From Edaphochlamys debaryana (Eukaryota > Chlorophyta > Chlorophyceae > Chlamydomonadales), in contig JAEHOE010000054.1 of the NCBI GenBank assembly GCA_016858145.1, positions 372,001-436,000 of the forward strand: a stretch of 64,000 nucleotides of DNA, written 5' to 3'. A program made the translations under genes and the position numbers. Every line of letters starts with the position of its first letter. Within the stretch, counting starts at the first letter, position 1. The notes under the pieces are model-generated. The model worked only from the letters and a program-made list of their open reading frames with translations, was not told the DNA's origin and did not search any database. This document shows, piece by piece, positions 30,505-41,400 of this stretch.

Positions 30505-33266
30505 TCAGAGCAGCACCTCGCGGTCGAAGACCCAGGAGAAGGCCTGGTTGTGCACCTTGGCCTTGCCCTTGCGGGCTGCAGAGGGGGGAAACGGAGGGCG
30601 GGAGACGGCGGGAAGCGTTCAGGACCAACCGCTAGAGCAGGACCCGTCGCCGCCGCAGCCTGCTGCGTCCATGCCCTCTTACTCCAGCCGTGCACATCTC
30701 GCCTCGCCCATTCGAGCCCAGCCCGCTCCCCCCGCCCCAGGACCCACCCTGCGCCTTCTCCGCCAGCTTGCGGATGCGGTTGGGCAGCTTGATCACGTAC
30801 TCCTGCGCCGCCGCCGCCTCGCCGTTGAGGCCCGTCAGCTCGGGCACGTTCCAGCGGCCCACCAGGTACTCCACAATGTCCGCGTAGTCCATGGCCGTGT
30901 ACGTGCCGGTGCGCTCCGCCACGGAGGCAAAGTCCTGCAGGCGTAGCGGGTGGCAGGTGGAACGGAAGGGGGTTTCGTGGGGGTTCGTGGGCCGCGTCGC
31001 GACAGGGCAGGCGCCGAAGTGGTTGGACGACTGCTGGGCGTGGGTCTGCAGTGCCGCGTCGGGCGTTTCCCAACGCAAGAGCCTTTCGCAAAACCGCAGT
31101 CGCGGGAGGTCCCTGTCCTCCGCCCGTTGGAATGTGCCCGATGCGATCCGCCGCAAAACTGCCCATTCCTTCCCACGGAGCGAGACCTGCCGCTCCGCCC
31201 CGCGACACCTTGCCGCGCACCCCGGGACTGCCCGTCACCCTGCCAAGCCTCTCCCCCTTCGCCTGCACCTGCTTCCGTGCCTTCCCCATCCTCCCCCTGC
31301 CCCTGCCGCTCCACCACCGCCTTGTCGCCACCGCCCCTGCCCCTGCCGCTCGACCACCGCCGCTCCGTTCCCCCCCGCACCTGGAACAGGTTGCGGCCCT
31401 TCTTGGAGTGCTCGTTGTCATCCATCAGGTGCGCGGGCATGACAATCTGCTTGCGCATCATGTCGGCGAAGCCCAGCATGGCGCCGTTAACGTCGCGAGC
31501 GAACAGAGCGTCCATGATCTGAAAAGGGGAGGTTGCAGGGGAGGGAGCCGTGGGCGGGGGAGGGAGCAGTGGGCGGGGAGGGGTCAGGCTGGAAGGGTTT
31601 TCCGCTGGCGATGGCAAGGGAAACCCCGCAGGCTGGCGGCCGTGGCGCCCTGCCCAAAGCCCATGCTACAAGGGGCCGGCGGCTGCTCCTCGAGGCCGGG
31701 AGGGGGAGCGGGTGCGCCATTTGATGGACTATTAGGTCGCTGGCGTGGGGTGGGGACTCACGCGCTGGTAGGCGATCTCGTGGCGGCCCTCGTCCGAGGC
31801 GATCATGCCGCAGATCTTGGCCAGCGTCTCATCGCCGTACTCCAGGGCGTGGCGGGCGGTGTTGCCGTGCGACACCTGATGCCGTACGGCAGGGGATCCG
31901 GGGCGCACATTATCGTCAAACCGAGAAGAGACGGGCTGCAAGACTACCAACCATACTATCGGTGGTAGATGCCCCTGCTGCCCTGAACAGACGCCGTGCT
32001 GGGCCCCTTGTGGGCCTGGCGCTAGGGGCGTGCGCACCTTGGTGGCGCGCTCCTGGAAGGAGGTGTAGCAGAAGCCCAGGTAGGGGTTGTTCTCGGTCTT
32101 GGGGTCCATGCCGCTGCCAATCAGGTTCTGGATCGTGACGTCGATGGACTTGCAGTTCACACGGCCCGTCAGGTACATGTACTTGTTCATGACGTCGCCG
32201 TGGCGGTTCTCCTCGGCCGTCCACTCGCGAGTCCACTTGGCCCAGGGCGTCTGGCTGGCGCCAGTCTCGTCGCGGACACCGTCCAGGGTGTTGAGCATGG
32301 TCATGTAGGTGGGCAGGGCCTCCTCGGTGATCATGTCACCGACAAAGACAACCAGGTAGTCGTCGGGCAGGTTCTTGGCGCGCTGGCGCAGCTCGTGCAC
32401 CTACAGACAAAAAGCTAAGCGTTAGCTCGGTGGGGGAACAAGGGGGTCGAACAGTTGGGAGGTTGCGCATTGGTTGGTGAGGCGGTCATGGTAAACGTGT
32501 CAGCCCCGTGAAACACCCACCTTGTCCAGGAAGTCCGGCTCCTGAGACTGCGGCAGGAAGTCCGCGGGCTGCCAGCACTTGTCCACCGGCTTCAGCAGGG
32601 GCACAACCTGCGGGCGACGTGGTCGAGGGCAAACACGGTCGGCACGAATTGCAACAGCAATTCCACAGGCGTCGCTTGACCCAACCCCCCGGCAGCCCAA
32701 AACTGCCCACCCCAATATTAGCTGGTGACGCACCTGCTCCTGCAGGTAGCCGTCCTCCAGGCTGCGCACCACATCGAGGCGCTCCTCGGTGATGCTGTGC
32801 AGCACCTGGCCGTTGAGGATAATCGGGCCCTGGGCGCGCGGCACATATGCCGAGGCAGAGCTGGGCTGAGGAGCAACCACAGTGGCCTTGGGGACCACGA
32901 GCGCACGGGGCTGCGCCTTAACAGCCTGCTTGGCGCCTGCGTTCGACGAAGCCAGGGGCAGGTTAGCCACCACGCAGGCATCCTCCAAAGCCCAAACGCC
33001 AGGCGGCACAACCGGGACTTGCGCGCAACGCAGAGCTGGCGGCTTGCACACACAGCAATGATTATATTTCGCCACCTCTAGGGACACAAGCAGGCGCTCT
33101 GAACGCTCAATTGAATGAGGTGATGCCGCGGCCAGCGAGTCCGGGTGTAACGCTCGCTAGCGCCACGTAGGCGTTAAGGCCATCACCAGTGCTGCGCCGA
33201 TCCTCCGTGGCGAAGCCCTGACACGCGCTCACCAGCGTCGCGAATTGCCTGCCTGCCCAGAGCCAT
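30505..33266 (-). CDS. FAB2: Plastid stearoyl-ACP (acyl-ACP delta-9) desaturase
   Basis: Seven exons: 33266-33233, 32936-32734, 32607-32521, 32400-32038, 31875-31762, 31518-31381, 30934-30748, with a final eighth segment 30575-30505; 398 residues (castor enzyme precursor about 396). It is the soluble stromal di-iron enzyme that makes oleoyl-ACP from stearoyl-ACP with ferredoxin and O2. Di-iron ligands are in EENRHGD and DEGRHE; the C-terminus [11 protein letters not shown] matches the family's FSWIFDR-V-L ending. The N-terminus ([11 protein letters not shown] joined to [18 protein letters not shown]) is Ala/Arg-rich and serine-poor in acids, like an algal chloroplast transit peptide. The start is in a 34-nt first exon (context ACCAAGATGGC), chosen because its phase-1 donor matches the acceptor at 32936; no in-frame ATG exists in the longer open frame reaching 33087. 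All phases close. Confidence 0.95.
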
Positions 33267-35416
33267 CTTGGTCCCTCTGACTGCGTTACGCAGAGCTCAG
33301 TTGGGGTCGGTTCGCAAGGGCTGGGAATCAAGGCGTCGCGTTTGCTGGCTAGCTGTGGGGGCGTCACAGCAGTGCCAAGCGGCGGAGTGTGTGTGCGTTG
33401 GGGACTGTTCGGGTTGGCGGGGCTGCCGGGGCTCTAGAAGGCCATGGCCCATGAGGTACATCATGGAGCGACCATGTACCATCAGCGGTCATCCGCGCCT
33501 TGCCGGGTACAGTGTTGTATGCCAATTAGTAGTCCGCCTTTGCAAAGCGAGCACTGGCTCATCGATCGCGGCTGGCAGAGCGTGCAGCGCACCGTCCGCC
33601 ACGCGCCCGCAGGGCGTTTCGGGAGAATCACGGCCAACGGGGTTTGCGGCAGTGGTTGGTCAGCAGTTTGAATGGCCGGTGACGGTTGCCGGTACCTCTC
33701 GGAGTCCTGATACTGGAGAGCGTGCCTGCTCACCTTGGCAGGCTGACCGCCGTGGGAGCCCGAACGCCTGCCACATCCCTGCCCTTCCTTGCCGACCCGC
33801 GGTTCCCCCCTGGGAGGGGCTGGCAGGGGCTGGCACCACGCCCTAGTTTACCTCGAATATCTAGGTATGCACTGCTTGCGCTTAAGTTGGGACGACGGGG
33901 CGCAGTTGGGAGGAAAGGAGACACGGCAAGGACGAGGAGCCCTGCCTGAGATAACCTTTCGTACTTGGCTCCCTATCCCTATCGCTTGTGATTGAGAGCA
34001 GGGAAACGTATCGACCAGGCTCTAACATGCAGGGCCCTGTGCCTCCAGACACCGGCGCCGTGTGTGGCATAGCGGGGTTAGACGTTAGGGACGTTCTTGG
34101 CCCCCAATTCTTACTGGTGGGGTGGACCGGCGACACTTGGCCCTGCAGACCAAGGCACAGCAGAAGGCCACCTTGCAACGGCTGAGACGGTGGTGTTGAA
34201 AGCCCCAACGGGCTACAATTGTGTGGAGGGCGGAACAGGCGGGGAATGGGAAATGGGGACGAGACAAGCATGGGCGGGGGCCGAAGGGGGGGGCCTGTGC
34301 GGCAGAACCGGGTGGGGCGCTTGAAGGGGGCCCGGCTGTGGGCGCTACGAGGTGAATCTGAGGCGAGGTGCTGGCCTCAAGGCTGAATGGGGCAGCCCTT
34401 GGGCGTGCAAGGAGGGGCCCAGCGGGGTACGGGCTACCCGTGTCGGCCGTGTGCTGCACAGCTGTGTAGAGTGCTTGCACATGAGTGCTCAGTGTTGACA
34501 CGCGTATTCCTAACACCAGGCTTGTCATCATCGTCCGGGCCCGCGAGTCGCTGCCACTCCCCTCGGGTAGTTTCCCCGAGCATCAACACATTGAGCACAC
34601 ACGGCCGCAACTGTGGCATCATATGGAGCTCCCGAGCTGAGGGTTCTACCCTGTACGCCACCTTATGCCCTTCCCTCCACAGCCAACGGGCCACCAGGGA
34701 ATGCCCCTGCACCGCCAACAAAACCCTTCGAACCCAAATTAGAGGAACCCCAAAGCTTGGGGTGCTGCCCATACAGCTCGCAGTGACCCAAATTCGAGGG
34801 CACCCAGCCTGAGGCAACAGAGGCAACGCCATCCTGGCAACTACAGCGGGCTTGCCTTGACATTATACCGAGCAACCCAAGTCGATCCAACCTTTGCCCC
34901 CTTCACCGCATACGTCGCAGCCAAGCAAGCTTTCACCCAATCACACCCAATTACCCATATCAAAGAGCGAGCGGTCTGGCGATACTGCTTTGGCACACTC
35001 GCCTGCGCCGCCACAAGCCCACTAAACACCTGGAAGTATGCTCCGTCTTCGAAGGCGCCTACGAGTCGGAGGTTTGCTTGGACCCCGGAGTGCGCTCCGA
35101 CTCTCCGAGAAAGCCATGACCATGGTGTCCCCCCCAACAACACACAGCCACCGAGCGCACACCGCCGAGAACACTCCTCAGTCGAGACCCCTCCCGAGCA
35201 ACGCGCAAACTCGCCCCTCACCTCACGCCATGTGCACTCACGAATCCCGCCCTCTTGCTCCCCTGCACCCTTTGCCCCACACATATCTCCCCATGCACGC
35301 GTCCCATGCCGCAGTGCTGATTGGATCCTTGACCGCGGCGGCCGCAATGGCTCGATTTTCTCGCGTGCCCTGCTCGCCTCTCTGTTGAGTTCAAATCCCT
35401 TTTGCGAAGAAGCGCT
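33267..35416. other. Intergenic: desaturase 5' flank and giant-gene 3' flank
   Basis: No gene supported. It contains the second copy of a 55-bp dispersed repeat (33976-34031) and a small inverted pair GGTACAT / ATGTACC around 33455-33480. The first few hundred bases should hold the desaturase promoter. Confidence 0.4.
33976..34031. repeat. Dispersed repeat, second copy of 12541-12593
   Basis: TCCCTATCGCTTGTGATTGA and following bases match 12541-12593 with scattered differences. Confidence 0.65.
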
Positions 35417-38400
35417 CTAGGCGGAGCCCGCCGGCGGAGCCGCCGGGGGCGGGGCCGGGATCGTGAGCGGCCCATTGGGGGTGCGGCGGACCGTCATGTT
35501 GCGAACCGCGGAGCGCGCGCCTGCGGGATCGCGGGCGGAGGCGGAGGGGGAAGGGGAGCGAAGGAGGCACCGGGATCAGGGGGAGAGGCCGGCACGTGTA
35601 CAAGAAAAACGAGAGTGAGGCTGGCATGGTCCAACCGCACGGTTGGACGGGGCGTCTCCCCATTCCGTGCACGCCCTCCCCAGCTGCGTCCACCATCCAC
35701 ACACCCGAGCCGCCACGGCATCCATGGCCCCCCGCCCTGCCTGCAAGGCTGCAACCCCCCTCCCCAGGGCTCACCGTTCGACACCCGGTCCTTGACGTTG
35801 TGCAGCCCCAGGCTGACGCGGCTGCGGGCCGCCTTGAGCCGCACGCTGGCTGCGTCCACCCCGGCCTGAAGCGACTCACGGCCCTGGGGGGAGGGGTGGA
35901 AGCAGAATGCGAGGGAAGGGGGTCAGGAGGACGGTTGGGGCTGGAGAGCTCGGGAGGCGGGCACGGTACGGTGTTGTGTGGTGAGGAGTGGGGCGGGTGT
36001 TGGAGGGTTGGAGCAGGCAGGGGAGGTGCAGGGTGCAAGTGTGCGGGCAATGACGAGCGCAGCAAACTGTCAACGGTCAACCGCCGGTTGCGTGTGCTTA
36101 CGTAAGCCACCATGACGTAGACGAAGTACGCCAGTACGGCGAGGTTGAGGGCGAGGATGATGCCGCCGATGGCCGAGGCGATGGACTGGGGTGGGAGGTG
36201 GGGTTGGGGGGTTGGGGGAAGGCAAGACGCGGGGTGTTAGCTAGCAGCTAGAGGAGGGCGTCAACGCTCCGTTTGCAAGGAGCAAGAGCTGGCTGGAGGA
36301 GGGCATGAGTCTGCGGCAACACCCAAGTCGTGCCTGAACTCCCCAGATTTGCCAGTCAGTAGTAATGCGTCTGCAAGTGGAACCCACCTCAGTGATGGGG
36401 TCGGTGCGGTCGGACGGCGGTACGAAGAACAGCCCCAGGGCGACGGTGAAGGACAGTACGGCAACCGACATGGCAGACATGCGGTCGAGCAGCTTGTGCT
36501 TGAGCGGTTGGAAGATGGAGTTGGAGAGCATGATGATCATGAGCACGATCTGTACGGGCGGGCCGTTGGGCGGCGGGTACAGGCGGTGAGAATGGGCCTG
36601 CACACCCCCTGTTGAGGTTCTTGCCTCCATCACCCCCCCTCCTCCCCCCGCCGCCTCCCCGCCGGCCCCTGCCCCCCTAGGACCCCCCCCCTCCCTCCCC
36701 TCCGCCCCCTTCCACCATGAGCAGCACCGCCTGCTGGTACACCGCCAGCACCCGCCCGAACACGTCCACCACCACCAGCAGGAGCGCCTGGAACTGCATG
36801 ACGGACTCCCAGCCCCAGTAGCGGTCGGACCTGGAGGCGGGGGGGGGTTGCGGTTGAGGGGGGAGGGACGGAGGGGGCCGGTGAGCGAGGTGGGGTGCGG
36901 TTGGAGGGCAGTGGGCAAGGGGGAGCCCGGGCCGGGCCGGTTGCAGCAAGGGACTCGAGGCAAGGAGAGGAGAAGGCGGTACATCGGCGGCGGCCACTCA
37001 CTTGTACCGCCTGTACAGGAAGCCGTACGTCTGCACCACGTGCACCGTACGCAGCGCCACGCGGTGCACCCAGAGCACGGTGAAGGTGAGCAGGGGGATG
37101 CCGAGGCACACCAGGAAGATGCACACGACTCCCAGGGGCACCCACACGCGGGCGTGCTCGCCTGGGGGTGGGCAGGGCGGGTGAGGAGCGGTGAGGCCGG
37201 CAGGAGGTACATGCAAGGAAGACGGACGTTGGGGACACGGCCCGTGCAAGCTAGCGCCTGGCACCCTCGCCCCCCTCACCCGTGTAGCACTCCTGGTTCA
37301 TGTTCATCAGCCTGTGGGCGGGGTGGGGTGGGGGTGGCGAGGGCCGGGCCCGAGAGTGCAATTGTAAGCATGCGAAACGTCCATTGTAGAAGGCACCTCC
37401 CTCGCCCTTAAACTAGGTGCACGCCACCAACGATGCCTGCGCCCGCTGGGGCCTAGCCCCACGACCGGTGCCCCTCCCCTGGCCCTCCCCCTCCCCCTCC
37501 CCCTCCATCCGCTCACCAGTACCCCTTGTTCCACTGCGCCAGCTGGTACTGCGGGTAGGGCCCCGAGCCGTCGTCCAGGTAGTAGCAGGCGAAGATCTGG
37601 AGCGTGGCCTGGGGGGGGGGGGCATGGGAGGAGGGGGGAGGGGAGGGAAGGCGGCGGGGAGAGAGGGGTCAGCAGAGGGGAGAGAGGAGGGGTAGAGGCG
37701 AAGAGAAGGCGAAGACAGTGGGCCAGCCCACAGGAGGGAGTGGGCAGATATGGAGAGACGTGGTGTGCTTGCGGAGATCACAGGAGGGAGTCCAGGAGCC
37801 CCACCTGCGCCCACGCCGGGTAGAGGATGAAGAATGCGATCATGACCACCAACAGCTCCTGGCGCCACCACACCATAGTGCGGTCGATGTTGACCAGACT
37901 GGCCCAGCGGATCTGGGGAGGGAGGGGCGGGGGGGACAGCGGGGATGGGCAAGGTGAACGAAGGGAAAGGAGAGGGCAGGGCAGGGCAGGGCAGGGGAAG
38001 GCGATGTGCAGGAAAGCCTCGAGTCAGAGCTCATCTGCGCCAGGCCCAGCCAGGCCCAGGCCCGGGCCCACCTCGCCCTCCTCCACGCCGTCCTCGTCGT
38101 ACGTGAAGAACTCGCGGATGTTCTGAGTCACGCGGCCCGCCATCGTTGCGAGGCGGTTGTACGCCGAAAGGGTGCTGCCGTACGCCCCGGGCAGCTTGCC
38201 CTTGCCGCTCGCGCCCTCCTCCTGCTGCTCCAAGTCCTTGCCGCTGCCCTGCCGCTTGCTGCCGCCGCGCGCGATGCTGTTGGCCGCCGGCAGCGTGCTG
38301 CTCTGCGGCCGCGACGACAGCTGCCGCGACGCGGCGCGGATGGAAGCGTAGCGCGCGCGCGCGCTGGGCCCGCCGATGAGCGGGTTGGCGCCGCTCCGCG

Positions 38401-41400
38401 ACATGGTCGCGGCGGCGAGGGAGTTGCTCGATCCGCGAACGTAGGCCGAGGCCGCCAGCGGGCCAGACATGGTGGCGGCGGCTGCCGCCGCCGCCGAGCC
38501 GCCGGCGCCGTTGCCGGCGCCCGCGAGGGGGCCGGAGTGGAGCGCCTCCTCTGCCGCCAGGGCTGCGGCCGAGGCCTTGTAGGCGGGCAGGGTGGCGGTG
38601 TCGACGGGTCGCATGGAGGGGATGGTGGGGAGGGCGGGGGCGTCGAGCTGGTGGGAGCTGTGGAAGTGGGAGCCCGTGGCGGCGGCGCCGAAGCGCGGCG
38701 AAGCCTTGGCGGAGCCAGTGCCCATGCCCGGCGGCGGCGGCAGGGTGTGCTCGTCGAACGACATGCGCGATCGCGCCCCGGAGCTCTTGACGCCGCCGCC
38801 GATCCCGGCGCCGCCGCCGTTGGAGGGGCGGCGCGCGGGCGAGCCGGCGGGGCGCAGCTTGGGCGACTGCGGGAACTCCTTGAAGCCGGAGAGGTGCGTG
38901 CCAGAGCCGCCGGAGTGGGCGGGCTGTAGGGCCGTGCCGCCACCCGAATGGGTGGGCTGCAGGCCCGACCCGTTGGAGGACTGGTTGCGGCCCAGCTCTT
39001 GGGCGAGGTTGGAGAGGCGGAGGTGCTTGGGGCCAAACACGCCCCGGCCTGACGAGGCGTTGGAGCCGGGGCGGCCGAACGGCGACTCGACGTCGTGCGG
39101 GAACCTGGATCCGGCGGGCGTGCCTGGATCCGTTCCGGTTCCGGTGGCGGCGCCGTTGGAGGACTTGGGCGTGGGCGTGTCGTCGTCGCCGAGAGACGGC
39201 GGCGTGGGCGCCGCCGGCGGCGGCAGCGGCGGCTTGGGCGGCGGCGGCATGGCCCTGGCGGCCTCGGCGGCTGCCACGTCAGACGCCACGACAACGCCGG
39301 CGCCGCCGTCGGCGGTCGCACGGCGGCTGCGTGCGGTGGTGCCGTCAGCCGTCGTGCGACGGCTGCGTACGGACTCGTCCATGGTGAGGCCGATGTGCGG
39401 CAGGTCGTCCAGGTCCGACTCTTCGCCTTCCGCCGCCGCGGCGGCGGCCTTAGTCAGCGTTCGGTCCATCGTACCGGGCGAGGGCCTCACTGGGCCCAGG
39501 GCCGGCGCGCCGGGGTGCGTGGGGTGCACGTAGACGGGTGTGTGGCCGGAGGCGATGGCTTGGTATGCGGGGGTGGTGCGGTGGTGGGTGGCGGTTGTGC
39601 CCTTCGGTTGCAGCGTCAGTTGGTCCACGTCACCGTAATCGCCGTCCAGATAGTACTCGTCGTACTCGTCATCGTCCCAGTCCTCCTGTTCAGGCGAGGG
39701 CGCGAAAGCGGGGTCATACCAAGGGGGGTTACGCTCAGGGGCCTATGCAAGCGAACGCCAAGGAGACCCCAAGGAAGGGCTGTTGCTCCCACAAACCCAG
39801 TTCCTTTCACGGAGGTCAAGGTGGCACAGGGGTGCAGGCACAGCCACAGGTCTGGGTCGCCTGTCACCCCACGCGCCTGCCTTCAACCCTCCACCCTCCA
39901 CCCTCCACCCCAGCCACGAATGTCGACCTCTACCTGGGGATTGCTCCAGCCAGCCACGCCCCATGCGGCCCGCCCCCGCTCCCGCCCCACCTCCATCCTC
40001 CTCAGCGCCTCCGTCTTCGCGGCTATCCTCAGCGCTCGGTCGTGCTTGTACTCATCGATGGTACGCATGTCCATCACCGGGCCCTGGGGGGGGGAGGGCA
40101 GCGGTGGGGGGCTGTCAGGCTCGAGCAGTGGAGGAAGGCAGCACTAGGGTGTGGAGACCGAACTAATTGAATAAGAAGGGAGACGCTCAGGACGGGGACC
40201 AGTAGACCAGTACCCATGCCTCTCCCCGCACCCACGCCTCGCTGGATGCCTACGTCGCTAGCCCCATGCGCGCACCTTCTGCTCCCCCTTGGTGATGGAT
40301 CGGAAGTTGAACAGAAGGTACCTTGGGGGGTGGGGGAGGGGGGAGAGCGGGGCTGAGTGCAAGCTCAGCCTAGCCCTAGCAATGCTGCTCGTCCTTTGGC
40401 GCCCCTGCCCATCCAATCGCTTACCCAGGCTGCGGCAATCGAGGCAAGAACAGACTCCAGAAAGCAAGCCCGCGGGCGCTCAGCTCACCTGCCCACCCAC
40501 AGCAGCGCCACCACCACTGTGACCACCAGGGGCGTAACAATGGCCGCCAACTGGTCAACCTGAGCGAAAGAAGAGTGAGGAGGATGGCGAGGAGGAGGAG
40601 GAGGAAAGTGTGAAGACGAGCCGCTGTGCCGCCATGCCCACCACACGTGTCGGCCCCATCTCCCGGTAGCCGCAGCCCCCTCTTCCCCGCGACTCCCTCC
40701 CCGAAGGCCAGACCAGGTCTGCACCCACCTGCGCCCGCTTGGCCGGGCTCGCGTCCACCCCCAGCATGCAGCTGGGCACGTAGACCTGGGGGGAGCAAAG
40801 GAAAGGAGAGGAGAGGAGGGGAAGCCGTCAGGCATGGGATGTGGCAGGAGCTGGCGACAAGGGGGCCTCAGGGGTTTCCGCCAGCCCTAGCGCTAGCGCT
40901 AGGGCCTGGGGCTGGCCCTCCTCCCCTGGAGCCCTCCCCTGCTCCTCAGCTTGCCTGGGCCACGGCTCCGGTCATTGCCGCGATGACGCTCGAGAAGCCG
41001 CTGATGGACTTGGGCCAGTCGATGTTGAGGCGCGTCACGATGCAGAAGTACTGGATGTGGACGATGAAGACCTGGTGGGAGCAAGAGCAGAGTGCGGGGA
41101 AGGTGGAGTGGGCAGCAGCCCAAGGTAGCAGAGCGGTACGAGAGCCAGCCGCTAAATACGATGTGGGTGGTCGGCTCCTCGGCTCCTTCAATAGCAAGTG
41201 CGGGGCGCAAGCTCCCGCCGAGGAGAGCTGCAACACTGGCGCGACCTCACCTTCAGGATATCGCTGACCACCAGATCCTCGTCCTGCGCCGTACCACAGA
41301 AGGGCAGATCCAGGCAAGTCAGGTCCGTGCCATCTTCCGGCCATACATGGCTCCACCCATCCATGCCGTTGCATGTATCACACTCGCCCCACATAAAGTT

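Noticed and set aside
35380..35400. GAGTTCAAATCCC as the B box of a tRNA gene
   Set aside because: The flanking bases do not pair into a T stem and no acceptor stem or A box lies at the right distance.
38006..40147. Long + strand open frames of over 300 codons
   Set aside because: They are antisense to exons 38-39 of the giant gene, whose frame, splice phases and codon bias are consistent.
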